A stretch of 10,483 bases of DNA. Origin: JAAFIP01 sp043721235. Its GTDB lineage: Bacteria; Pseudomonadota; Gammaproteobacteria; Burkholderiales; Burkholderiaceae_C. Every line of letters begins with the position of its first letter. The stretch's first letter is position 1. This document shows, piece by piece, positions 1 through 6,644 of the stretch. A model generated the notes under the pieces. That model saw only the letters and a program-made list of their open reading frames with translations, was not told where the DNA came from and made no database searches. Where the stretch lies: NCBI GenBank assembly GCA_043721235.1, contig JAYSRE010000115.1, forward strand, positions 1-10,483, given 5' to 3'. A program made the position numbers and the translations under genes.

Positions 1-681
1 TTGTTTGTTAGCTGACAACGCATCAACACGATTTTTAATCCGTGTGAACGCCGCTTTATAGGCTTTGGGATCGTAGTTGTTCCAATTGCCATCAAACTCG
101 TAGCCGAAGCGTAAATACACAGGTCGGTTGTAGCTTTTTAAGGTATTGATCAATATGGTGATGGTGTCGTCTGCATACCCTGCATTGATGGTGTCAAGCG
201 TGCCAACTGCATAAACGGCAACTACTAGCGCAGAGTTAGGATAAGTACGTGCTAATTCAGATATGTTGTTTTGTCCTGCTCCCCAATCTACCGTGGTGGT
301 TAGGCCTTTGAGAAACATATCAATGTAGCCCACCACTGCGCCTGGGGTCTGCGTTTTTCCCATGCCAGCGACGTAACCGTTAATGCTGCCTATGTCCTGT
401 CCAATCGCCAGCAAAGGTCCCGGTTGGCGGATGTCGTCCTCGGGCTGCGGCGTTTGCGCTGGTGGGCGCACAACTGGGTCTGTAGCAATGGGGCCACCAG
501 GTACAGGGCCGCTAGGTGCAGGGCCACTGGGTGCAGGGCCAATAAGCGTGGATCCGGCGGCGGCAGGATCAGTAACTGTAGAGGCGGTAGTTGCAGCGAC
601 GGAATCACTACTTCCACTACCGCAGGCCGCAAGCCAAAAAACAATATTTAAAATTAAAAGCCATTTAAGCACTTTTATCAT
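1..681 (-). CDS. Lipoprotein with GH26-like glycoside hydrolase domain (3' end outside window)
   Basis: The frame is open for 227 codons from an ATG at 681 to the window edge, so the C-terminus is missing. The first 20 residues form a lipoprotein signal (MIKVLKWLLILNIVFWLAAC) with lipobox LAAC and lipidated Cys20. A low-complexity linker rich in Pro, Gly and Ser follows (about residues 25-85, including GPAPSGPAPSG). The folded domain starts near residue 90. At residues 187-200, PVYLRFGYEFDGNW followed by an NNYDP..Y..AF stretch matches the segment that carries the acid/base Glu in clan GH-A, GH26-like enzymes; Glu195 is the candidate. The protein is probably anchored to the outer membrane and acts on a beta-linked polysaccharide, but the substrate cannot be read. 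An AGGGA about 9 nt before the ATG is a weak ribosome site. Codon use is more AT-rich (TTA, ATA, AAA, AAT) than in the downstream genes, and IS and dadA debris lie behind it, suggesting acquisition. The lipoprotein call is firm and the family call is moderate. Confidence 0.75.
   Translation of the reverse strand, partial: MIKVLKWLLILNIVFWLAACGSGSSDSVAATTASTVTDPAAAGSTLIGPAPSGPAPSGPVPGGPIATDPVVRPPAQTPQPEDDIRQPGPLLAIGQDIGSINGYVAGMGKTQTPGAVVGYIDMFLKGLTTTVDWGAGQNNISELARTYPNSALVVAVYAVGTLDTINAGYADDTITILINTLKSYNRPVYLRFGYEFDGNWNNYDPKAYKAAFTRIKNRVDALSANKQ
500..544. repeat. Three tandem 15-bp units encoding a Gly-Pro-Ser linker
   Basis: Three consecutive 15-bp units (500-514, 515-529, 530-544) share GGT(A/G)CAGGGCC followed by a variable tail. 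On the minus strand they encode the GPAPSG-type linker between the lipid anchor and the catalytic domain of the lipoprotein. Unit number could vary without breaking the frame, which would change only linker length. Confidence 0.7.
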
Positions 682-749
682 AGCGTAAGGTCCCTAAGTA
701 ATACATTAATACTAACATGCAACGCAACTAATTGATAAAAATTTTGGCT

Positions 750-946
750 TATGAGACGACGAAAAGCAGACTTCCAGTCGTTGATCTGGTTGGCGTGCAA
801 ATCGTGCTCTTGGCACAGCTGGGCTTGTGTTTTGTTGCCACTTAGGGCTTCAAGGGCAATACGGGCTTTGAACCCAGGGCTTTGAACCCAGGGCTGTACA
901 TACGCCGTATTTTGCGCGCAACCGTGGCTTTCTTCTTCAATCTCAT
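750..946 (-). pseudogene. IS3-family orfA (transposase HTH subunit) remnant, frameshifted
   Basis: Read on the minus strand from the ATG at 946, the start is MRLKKKATVARKIRRMYSPG and continues FKA. If one copy of a 14-bp duplication is ignored, the frame continues RIALEALSGNKTQAQLCQEH and then DLHANQINDWKSAFRRLIS. This is the typical N-terminal helix-turn-helix of IS3/IS911/IS2-type OrfA: a (Y)SPEFKA..ALEAL..G..T..ELA..F.VH.NQI..WK pattern. The duplication shifts the frame, and the similarity stops near 750 with no leucine zipper, no orfB and no right end. The lipoprotein gene starts 70 bp further on. It is therefore a non-functional fragment. The IS left end, expected between about 960 and 1019, could not be identified. 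Confidence 0.72.
863..890. repeat. Perfect 14-bp tandem duplication inside the orfA remnant
   Basis: The unit gggctttgaaccca occurs at 863-876 and again at 877-890, followed by a further gggct. Removing one unit restores a continuous OrfA-like frame, so the duplication is the frame-breaking lesion. It is 14 bp and not a multiple of three. Confidence 0.9.
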
Positions 947-1019
947 GGCAATTTTTCTGCGCCGATCAATGAATCAGCAAAGTGCCAGAGTTTCAACTAT
1001 CTCAACTGCTCAGATTTGT

Positions 1020-1244
1020 CGAACCACTTCTCCCAGCAACATTCCCTACATAGGCCGCAGCAAAACCAGCAACCTGTTCCTCAACACTGGCCACGGCACG
1101 CTGGGCTGGACGCACGCCTGCGGGTCTGGCGCAGCCATTGCCGACATCATGAGCGGCAAAGTGCCCGAGGTGGACTTTGCGTTTACCGGGCTGACTGCTG
1201 CGCGAAGCGCATGGGGTACGACCCGTGATGTGCGGTATTCATAA
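1020..1244 (+). pseudogene. dadA: 3' remnant of D-amino-acid dehydrogenase
   Basis: The frame running to the TAA at 1242-1244 reads RTTSPSNIPYIGRSKTSN, then LFLNTGHGTLGWTHACGSG, then AAIADIMSGKVPEVDFAFTG. This is the conserved C-terminal FAD-binding end of DadA-type flavoprotein dehydrogenases (P.IG......NL.LNTGHGTLGWT.ACGSG). A full protein is about 420-430 residues, but only about the last 60 remain, plus a short tail after FAFTG that I do not recognise. Upstream of 1020 the sequence does not continue as DadA and instead meets the IS remnant region. There is no start, no N-terminal Rossmann motif and no promoter to read. It is best explained as a gene cut by an insertion or deletion, and it was probably oxidative D-amino-acid deaminase at the inner membrane. 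Confidence 0.8.
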
Positions 1245-1264
1245 CTTAAAGTTCGTTATTTAAT

Positions 1265-1339
1265 GCTCATTAATTAATAGCATACTATCTAGCATTTTCT
1301 TGGGAGATAGGCTTATTTGGCACTAAAAACTTATACCAG
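1265..1339 (+). repeat. Structured 3' repeat element, copy A
   Basis: This copy begins with the imperfect hairpin GCTCATTAATTAATAGC (1265-1281). It then carries the shared core AGCATTTTCTTGGGAGATAG and ends TAAAAACTTATACCAG. It starts 20 nt after the stop codon of the dadA remnant and has the same orientation. It is the most diverged copy in the core (GGGAGAT for GGGCGAC). The rest of the 1245-1401 gap shows no gene. Confidence 0.7.
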
Positions 1340-1401
1340 CCAGGTGGCAGCTTTGTTTTGCGAGGCCTAATTTCCAAGGCTTGCTATTTACGGCTTGCTG
1401 C

Positions 1402-3468
1402 TCAGGGCCTGTTTTTTAGCACGCGCATGGGCCGCTGCGCTTTAGACTCAGGTTTTTCAGAGTCTGTGCCAAACATCTGCCGCTCCAGGCTGTTGATCAT
1501 GCCGGGCAAGCTGGGCAGGGCCTCGTTGTAGGCGCTCTCGGGCATTGCGTCGCTGCGCAGGCTGCTGGGTGCGTGGGACGACGGTGCCTGGGCCTCTTCG
1601 GCCCAATGGCCTGGGTTTACCCAACCAATGCGTTTACCTGTTTCCAGTTTTTGCAGCACCACCAAGGCGCGCCGCTCAATGTCTTCTAGCTTGTTGGTGC
1701 TGTCGGGCAGCCAGGCTATGACAATTCGCGAAGTTTGGGCAATCGGCGTGCTGTGGCTGGCAATGGCCATGGTGCGGCTGATGATTTTTTGCGCTACCGC
1801 AGCAGCCGCAGAGGTGCTTTTGTTCATGACCATCATCACGGCAAACGCATTGGGCGCAACCCTGGCTACCGTGTCCACCACAGAGACGCTAGACGATATG
1901 GCGGCGGCTATTTGCACCATGCCAATGTCAAAACCTTCACCGCCAAAGCGCTCTTGCAAATCTTCGGCATTAGACACTTCAATATAGAAAAACGCAGCCG
2001 TGGTTTTATTGGCCACGATACGCTGTATGTAGGATGCAAAAGCATGCTCAAAGCCTGCGCGGTGTACCAGCCCTGTCAGCTCGTCCCTGCCCTGTGAGGG
2101 GCTGGAACGCGCCGCTACGCTGCGGCCGTAGCGGTACTGCAGCAGCTGGGTGTAAAACATCATCAAGGCGGCACCCAGAAAACCCATGGTAGACATAGTG
2201 CGGCTGGAGACGCCGTCTGTAATGCCCCATACGCTGAGCAGCGGCACCAAAATACTGAAAATCAGTACCATCACAGCCAGCAAATTCACCGCTGCGTAGG
2301 CTTGCTTGCGCCATACAGCGGCTACAACAATGCCTGCAGAAAACAGCAAGCTGCCTAGCATCAACAGCGGCATGGCCAGAGTTTGAACTTTGCGTGCGTC
2401 TATGCCTACCATCAGCAGCGTGCACAGCAAAGCAGCCACCAGCCACACCAGCGTCAAGCGCCACACCGCAGCAGAGTACATTTTTTGAAGCACCACGGTG
2501 CCCAGTACCCAAGGCAAAACCGCCGCAAATAGCATACCGGTTATAAATTTGCTTTGGTCATTGAACCTGGCAGTTCCTGTGTCAATGTACATCCCGGCTA
2601 CACCGCCTTGGGTAACCACAGCAAAGCCTATCACCACCAGCAGCACCGCCACGGCGACAAAACTAAAACGTTTAAACACTACAGCAGCGCTTAAACAAAC
2701 CAAAGACAAAACCAAAGCCAACCCTAGCAACATACCGGTACGCAGCGCACCATCAAAGCGCTCGGCCCGAAATTGCTGGTCGCTTTGCAGCACCATGGGG
2801 GCCACCATCATGCCTTGGTGGCCCAGTTCTAGCACCAGCTGCAGCTCGCCCGGCCTGGTGGGCAGGGGAAAAGCCGGGCTGCGGTGGGCAAATGGCCAGC
2901 GCAGCATGGCTATTTGGTCACCTGCCATGGCGCGTACCCAAGGCCCATCGTTATAGCGGTAGCTCAGGTGCGCAATGTCTAGCCGCACCATGGGTATTTC
3001 CAGCATTACCCCTTGGTCGGAGGGCGGCAACTGCAGCCGCAGCCTGCCCACCCAGCGTTCGCCTTGGTTCAAGGTAAAGGGCTTGGCCATTTGCGGTGCG
3101 GCAAACGCTGCTTCTGGCCAAGCCCATACCAGGGCAGCATCGAAAGCCTCCTCTGGTTTAGCGTCTGGGGCCTGTACTTTTGCAAACTGCCATAAGGAGT
3201 GCAGATTGACAGACATCTGGCTGCGGCCTTGTTTGCTAAAGTCGGCCAACGGAACCGCCTGCGCTGGCCCCGCCCCTAGGCTGAACAATCCCCAGCCCAG
3301 TACCAGTACCTGCACTAGCCCCAGGCACTTTGCAGCCCCAAGCTGCGCAGCGGTCTTTTGCCGCCTAGAGCGGCCCAAACAGGCACGTGTTAAACCACAC
3401 AGCTGGCGCGAAAGGCTGGTAAAAAAACGTGTGCAGTCAAAAGTCATGGCGAAATGGTGGTGCGGCAC
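1402..3468 (-). CDS. 7TMR-DISM membrane receptor with degenerate GGDEF domain
   Basis: The 688-residue protein has a long basic N-terminus, then a signal or anchor segment ending in GPAQA (about 48-71). A periplasmic beta-rich domain of the 7TMR-DISMED2 kind covers about 85-235. Seven hydrophobic helices follow (about 241-446), then a cytoplasmic GGDEF-like domain (about 459-617) and a Pro/Ser-rich tail. The GGDEF entry motif is intact (RDELTGLVHRAGF, 461-473). The signature itself reads APNAF at 538-542, and the first metal-binding stretch reads EVSNAEDL where DxDxFK is usual. It should therefore not make cyclic di-GMP and probably works as a signalling or binding receptor. The start is uncertain. 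GTG at 3468 has an AAGG only 4 nt upstream; ATG at 3447 (residue 8) is possible. A 23-bp tandem duplication lies upstream. Confidence 0.85.
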   Translation of the reverse strand: MPHHHFAMTFDCTRFFTSLSRQLCGLTRACLGRSRRQKTAAQLGAAKCLGLVQVLVLGWGLFSLGAGPAQAVPLADFSKQGRSQMSVNLHSLWQFAKVQAPDAKPEEAFDAALVWAWPEAAFAAPQMAKPFTLNQGERWVGRLRLQLPPSDQGVMLEIPMVRLDIAHLSYRYNDGPWVRAMAGDQIAMLRWPFAHRSPAFPLPTRPGELQLVLELGHQGMMVAPMVLQSDQQFRAERFDGALRTGMLLGLALVLSLVCLSAAVVFKRFSFVAVAVLLVVIGFAVVTQGGVAGMYIDTGTARFNDQSKFITGMLFAAVLPWVLGTVVLQKMYSAAVWRLTLVWLVAALLCTLLMVGIDARKVQTLAMPLLMLGSLLFSAGIVVAAVWRKQAYAAVNLLAVMVLIFSILVPLLSVWGITDGVSSRTMSTMGFLGAALMMFYTQLLQYRYGRSVAARSSPSQGRDELTGLVHRAGFEHAFASYIQRIVANKTTAAFFYIEVSNAEDLQERFGGEGFDIGMVQIAAAISSSVSVVDTVARVAPNAFAVMMVMNKSTSAAAAVAQKIISRTMAIASHSTPIAQTSRIVIAWLPDSTNKLEDIERRALVVLQKLETGKRIGWVNPGHWAEEAQAPSSHAPSSLRSDAMPESAYNEALPSLPGMINSLERQMFGTDSEKPESKAQRPMRVLKNRP

Positions 3469-3479
3469 CTCACCTTAAA

Positions 3480-3495
3480 GTAACCGCCTAGTTAC
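3480..3495. promoter_or_regulatory. Small inverted repeat just upstream of the receptor gene
   Basis: GTAAC-CGCCTA-GTTAC has perfect 5-bp arms and lies 12 bp before the GTG start of the minus-strand receptor gene. It could be an operator or a leader hairpin. The arms are short, so chance is a serious alternative. Confidence 0.3.
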
Positions 3496-3499
3496 ATCA

Positions 3500-3545
3500 C
3501 TCTACCACCTTCTTTTAACGTGCTCTACCACCTTCTTTTAACGTG
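3500..3545. repeat. Perfect 23-bp tandem duplication upstream of the receptor gene
   Basis: Positions 3500-3522 and 3523-3545 are identical: they begin ctctaccacc and end ttttaacgtg. On the minus strand each unit contains CACGTTAAAAGAAGGTGG, with a purine-rich stretch. The pair sits 32-77 bp upstream of the GTG start and downstream of the icd 3' end, so it falls where the receptor promoter or leader should be. It may duplicate a regulatory site or be a neutral slippage product. Confidence 0.9.
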
Positions 3546-3568
3546 GCTAGTGCCGTTTTCATCTGACA

Positions 3569-3639
3569 CTGTATTTTTAAGATGCTTTAGCCCTGTCGCC
3601 CAAGGAAATGCTACACAGTTAGCTACTATTTTAATAGTA
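3569..3639 (-). repeat. Structured 3' repeat element, copy D
   Basis: Read on the minus strand, this copy starts with the perfect hairpin TACTATT-AA-AATAGTA (3639-3624). It then has AGCATTTCCTTGGGCGACAG (ending near 3592) and TCTTAAAAATACAG. The hairpin begins 16 nt after the icd stop codon and the copy has the same orientation as icd. Its core is nearly identical to copy B. The rest of the 3469-3655 gap holds the 23-bp duplication and the receptor leader. Confidence 0.75.
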
Positions 3640-3655
3640 TTTAAACCTACACAAA

Positions 3656-5209
3656 TTACTGACCCTGCCCTAACGCAAAGCCAGCTTCGCCATCAAAAGT
3701 GCACAGATTTTCGGTCTTTATAAAGTCCAACCCGTCGCTTTGCAGATTTTGTAACAGATTGATAATGTCCGCGTGCGAACACCCACCAGGCTGGGTTGGG
3801 CTGGCTTGTTGCGGCTGCGGCATACCCATAAAGCGGCAGCGCCAGTGGTCAGTGCAAAAGGTTTCTGGAAAGCCGCCTGGCCACACTTTCACCCCTCGGT
3901 TGGTGATCATTTGCAACTTAAACTGTGTCGCGCTAGGCTGCTGCGACAGGGTTTGCAAACGGCCTGCCAAATAGTCGGCAGACACACCGCTGGTGTGCAC
4001 AAACACATCTACGCCCACCAAGGCTTTGGCAGCCGGCGGGCGCGGCGTGTAAAGCGGCAAAGCCGGTTTCGCAGCGCTTACGGGCACTGCGGCGTGCTGC
4101 ACGGCTTTGAGCTTGCGGGGCTCTTGGCCTAAACGGGCGATGACGGCCTGCGCAAACGCGTGCGTACCCACCGGTTTAACCGCTAAGCCGTCCGCCAGGC
4201 CGCTTACCACCAAATCAGCAGTTTGCACACCGTCCTCCAGCGCCCTTAGCCACGCGTTATGCACCCGCTGGGCGACTGCATTTTGGCCAATATGCACCAG
4301 CATCATCACAGCGCCCAGCAGCAGTCCCGATGGGTTGGCCAGGCCCTGCCCGGCAATGTCGGGGGCGCTGCCATGAATAGCCTCAAACATAGCCACATGT
4401 TCGCCAATGTTGGCACTGCCGCACAAGCCCACACTGCCTGTAAGCTCAGCGGCCACGTCAGAAATAATGTCACCATACAAATTGGGGGTCACTATCACAT
4501 CAAACTGCGCAGGGTGTGAGGCCAGGCGGGCGGTGCCTATGTCGATAATCATGTGGTCTGCTGCAATGGCCGGGTATTCCACACGGATCTCGTCAAACAC
4601 TTTGTGAAACAGGCCGTCGGTCATTTTCATGATGTTGTCTTTGGTCATGCAAGTGACTTTTTTGCGGTTATGCGCCACTGCATACTCAAAAGCGTAGCGC
4701 ACGATTTTCTCGCAGCCGGGCCGGGTAATCAGCTTGAGGCACTGGAACACCTCGTCAGTTTGCCGGTGCTCAATGCCGGCGTACAGGTCTTCTTCGTTTT
4801 CGCGCACGATCACTACGTCCATGGTGGGGTGCAGCGTGGGCACAAACGGGTGGTAGGCTGCGCAGGGCCGCACGTTGGCGTACAAACCCAGGGTTTTGCG
4901 TACCGTTACGTTGAGGCTTTTGTAGCCACCACCTGATGGCGTGGTGATAGGGGCTTTTAAGAACACCTTGGTACGGCGCAGGCTGGCCCAGGCTTCTTTG
5001 CCTATGCCCGCTGTGTTGCCGCTGAGATAAACCTTTTCGCCAATATCGATCACCTCGGGGGCCAGCGACGCACCGGCTGCCTCTAGGATGCTCAGGGTTG
5101 CCTGCATGATCTCGGGGCCAATGCCGTCGCCATAGGCTACGGTGACGGGTGTGGGGGGAGCCAGAGGTGTGTAGGGTGTGAGCGGGGTGGTTAAAGCGGC
5201 TTGATTCAC
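3656..5209 (-). CDS. icd: Isocitrate dehydrogenase, C-terminally extended type, predicted NAD+-dependent
   Basis: This is a 517-residue beta-decarboxylating dehydrogenase that oxidises isocitrate to 2-oxoglutarate and CO2 in the TCA cycle. Substrate residues are present: SLNVTVR (98-104), YANVRP (110-115), REN at 136-138, YAGIEH (143-148) with Tyr143, Lys190 in MTKDNIMK, and metal ligands Asp247 and Asp251 in GDIISD. The cofactor loop reads HGSAPDIAG with Asp284-Ile285. NADP enzymes such as E. coli Icd have Lys-Tyr there, so NAD+ is predicted. The enzyme proper ends near 365. A linker leads to a small C-terminal domain (about 399-510) with NRGVKVWPGG, ETFCTDHWRCRF and GFALGQGQ, as in the Thermus- and Rickettsia-type enzymes. 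Start is GTG with AAGGA 5 nt upstream. A LysR gene is divergent, and repeat copy D follows the stop. Confidence 0.9.
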   Translation of the reverse strand: MNQAALTTPLTPYTPLAPPTPVTVAYGDGIGPEIMQATLSILEAAGASLAPEVIDIGEKVYLSGNTAGIGKEAWASLRRTKVFLKAPITTPSGGGYKSLNVTVRKTLGLYANVRPCAAYHPFVPTLHPTMDVVIVRENEEDLYAGIEHRQTDEVFQCLKLITRPGCEKIVRYAFEYAVAHNRKKVTCMTKDNIMKMTDGLFHKVFDEIRVEYPAIAADHMIIDIGTARLASHPAQFDVIVTPNLYGDIISDVAAELTGSVGLCGSANIGEHVAMFEAIHGSAPDIAGQGLANPSGLLLGAVMMLVHIGQNAVAQRVHNAWLRALEDGVQTADLVVSGLADGLAVKPVGTHAFAQAVIARLGQEPRKLKAVQHAAVPVSAAKPALPLYTPRPPAAKALVGVDVFVHTSGVSADYLAGRLQTLSQQPSATQFKLQMITNRGVKVWPGGFPETFCTDHWRCRFMGMPQPQQASPTQPGGCSHADIINLLQNLQSDGLDFIKTENLCTFDGEAGFALGQGQ

Positions 5210-5279
5210 GGGGTTCCTTGCAATGTCAATAAAGTGAAGAAGCCCTGAGTTTGATTTTTATTCACATTGGTGTCTAATA

Positions 5280-5309
5280 ATGCTTTTGCATAATTTACAT
5301 AGATAAATT
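5280..5309. promoter_or_regulatory. Candidate LysR operator and promoter region between icd and the LysR gene
   Basis: The 103-bp divergent gap is AT-rich and has two palindromes near the LysR start: ATGC-TTTT-GCAT (5280-5291) and AATTTA-CATAGA-TAAATT (5292-5309). Dyads of this size are usual LysR-family binding sites, and autoregulation from the shared gap is the common arrangement. A possible plus-strand promoter is TTGATT (5251-5256) with TAATAA (5275-5280), spacer 18. The assignment is inference from position and symmetry. Confidence 0.45.
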
Positions 5310-5312
5310 CGT

Positions 5313-6278
5313 ATGATTTTGTCCAAACTCCCGCGTGCTACCTTTGCCCAGCTGCGCAGCTTTGAGGCTGTAGCCCGCCTGGGTGGCGTGACCAAGGCGG
5401 CGCAAGCCCTTCACCTTACCCAGCCCACTGTATCTACCCAGCTGCGTGAACTGGCCGACGGGCTGGGCGCGGCGCTACTGGCACCCGCAGGGCGCGGCGT
5501 GCAACTCACCGACACAGGCCGCGACCTGCTGGTGACGGTGTCCCGAATGTTTGAAAACTGGCGCGCATTTGAAGACTCAGTGGCCGACACCCAGGGCATG
5601 CTGCGCGGCGCACTGCGCATCGCCGGAGTAACCACCACCGAGTATTTTTTAGCCCAATGGCTCAAACCTTTTGCGCAGGCCTATCCCGGCATAGAGATAG
5701 ACCTGACCGTAGACAACCGCAGCGCCATCATTGCCCGCCTGGAACGCGCACAAGATGACCTGACGGTGATGATGATGCCGCCCCAGCATGTAGCCTTGCA
5801 ACACGCCACGGCAATGGACAACCCGCTGGTGCTGATAGGCCCGCTGGGCCATCCCTGGGCTGGCGTGGTCACTGGCGCTGCTCCTGCAAAGGCCAGCAGC
5901 GCACGCAAAAGGCCTTTAAAACAGCTCTCTGGCGCCGATCTGCTGCTGCGCGAACCAGGCTCTGGCACACGCCAAGCCACGCTGGATTTTTTAAGTGCCC
6001 ACGCCCTGGCACCGCGCCTGCGCATGACGCTGGGCAGCAACGAGGCCATTAAACACGCTGTGGCTGCCGGGCTGGGCCTGGCCATAGTGTCCCAGCACGC
6101 TTTGGCTACTGACCCCGCACGCGAAGGCTTGGCCGTACTGCCCATGGCGGGCCTGCCCATACAGCGCACTTGGCAGCTCGTGTGGCGCAGTGACCGCCGC
6201 CTGCCGCGCAGTGCCAGTGTGTTCATGGATTTTGTAAAGCGCCATGTAGCAGGGCAGACCATGGCGCAAATGGGTTGA
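5313..6278 (+). CDS. LysR-family transcriptional regulator, CbbR-like
   Basis: This 321-residue protein has an N-terminal winged helix-turn-helix at about 8-65 (FAQLRSFEAVARLGGVTKAA, then LHLTQPTVSTQLRELADGLG). A LysR effector-binding domain starts near 95 (LRGALRIAGVTTTEYFLAQW). The TTTEYFL segment and the inter-domain style resemble CbbR-type regulators, but no CO2-fixation gene is visible. It is divergent from icd with 103 bp between the starts, so icd is the likely target, possibly together with autoregulation. There is no good Shine-Dalgarno sequence before the ATG at 5313. The start is supported by the normal LysR spacing of about 7 residues before the HTH domain. The coinducer is unknown. 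Confidence 0.9.
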   Translation: MILSKLPRATFAQLRSFEAVARLGGVTKAAQALHLTQPTVSTQLRELADGLGAALLAPAGRGVQLTDTGRDLLVTVSRMFENWRAFEDSVADTQGMLRGALRIAGVTTTEYFLAQWLKPFAQAYPGIEIDLTVDNRSAIIARLERAQDDLTVMMMPPQHVALQHATAMDNPLVLIGPLGHPWAGVVTGAAPAKASSARKRPLKQLSGADLLLREPGSGTRQATLDFLSAHALAPRLRMTLGSNEAIKHAVAAGLGLAIVSQHALATDPAREGLAVLPMAGLPIQRTWQLVWRSDRRLPRSASVFMDFVKRHVAGQTMAQMG

Positions 6279-6297
6279 CTTTTTGAGCGGCCTTCGT

Positions 6298-6339
6298 TGT
6301 TTCGGCTTACATCTGCTTTGCTCCGTTACGATCGAAACA
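6298..6339. other. Distant 7-bp inverted repeat after the LysR gene
   Basis: TGTTTCG at 6298-6304 is matched by CGAAACA at 6333-6339 across 28 bp. It lies between the LysR stop and the first lipoprotein. There is no T-tract, so an intrinsic terminator is unlikely. It could be an operator or coincidental. Confidence 0.25.
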
Positions 6340-6401
6340 CTGCCCCAAGGCTTAAAATGGTGTAGTTGTTGTTATCAGCGCAAATTTAGAAAGGTTTGGC
6401 T

Positions 6402-6629
6402 ATGAAACGCTTGGTATTTTCTCTTGCGCTGGCACTGTGCGGCGCCAGCGCACTGCAGGGCTGTATGGTGCTGGCGGTGGTGGACACCGTAGGCAGCGTG
6501 GCAATTAAAACCGCAGGTGCCGTAGCGGGTGTGGCGGCCGATGCGGCGGTAGGTACAGTCAAGCTCACAGGCAAGGTTGTAGGTGCGGCCGCCGATGTGG
6601 TGCTGCCCAATGGCGAAGTTAAAAAGTAA
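6402..6629 (+). CDS. Small Ala/Val/Gly-rich lipoprotein
   Basis: This is a 75-residue protein. The start at 6402 is chosen because AAAGG (6390-6394) sits 7 nt before the ATG; an upstream in-frame TTG at 6396 has no such support. The signal peptide MKRLVFSLALALCGASALQGC ends in a lipobox LQGC with lipidated Cys21. The mature part is only about 54 residues. It is built of Ala, Val, Gly, Thr and Asp with heptad-like spacing (DTVGSVAIKTAGAVAGVAAD, then AAVGTVKLTGKVVGAAADVV) and ends in NGEVKK. It resembles short lipoproteins of the kind catalogued as the NF038104 family, though that link is from memory. The 15-bp gap to the next lipoprotein suggests one transcript. Function is unknown; an envelope location is expected. 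Confidence 0.8.
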   Translation: MKRLVFSLALALCGASALQGCMVLAVVDTVGSVAIKTAGAVAGVAADAAVGTVKLTGKVVGAAADVVLPNGEVKK

Positions 6630-6644
6630 ACTGTCATCGTCACC

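Noticed and set aside
863..890. CRISPR-like or phase-variation repeat array
   Set aside because: Only two adjacent units are present, with no spacers, and they sit inside a dead transposase fragment. A simple tandem duplication explains them.
882..1019. An open frame running into the dadA remnant, suggesting a small 120-residue protein
   Set aside because: Its first 46 codons overlap the antisense of the orfA remnant and resemble nothing. Only the part from about 1020 matches DadA, so it is a chance fusion of debris.
3520..3723. A 67-codon plus-strand frame between the receptor and icd genes
   Set aside because: It begins inside the 23-bp duplication, reads antisense through repeat copy D and ends inside icd. 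No ribosome site or family resemblance is seen.
6298..6339. Intrinsic terminator for the CbbR-like LysR gene
   Set aside because: The arms are 28 bp apart and no T-tract follows, so it was kept only as an unexplained inverted repeat.
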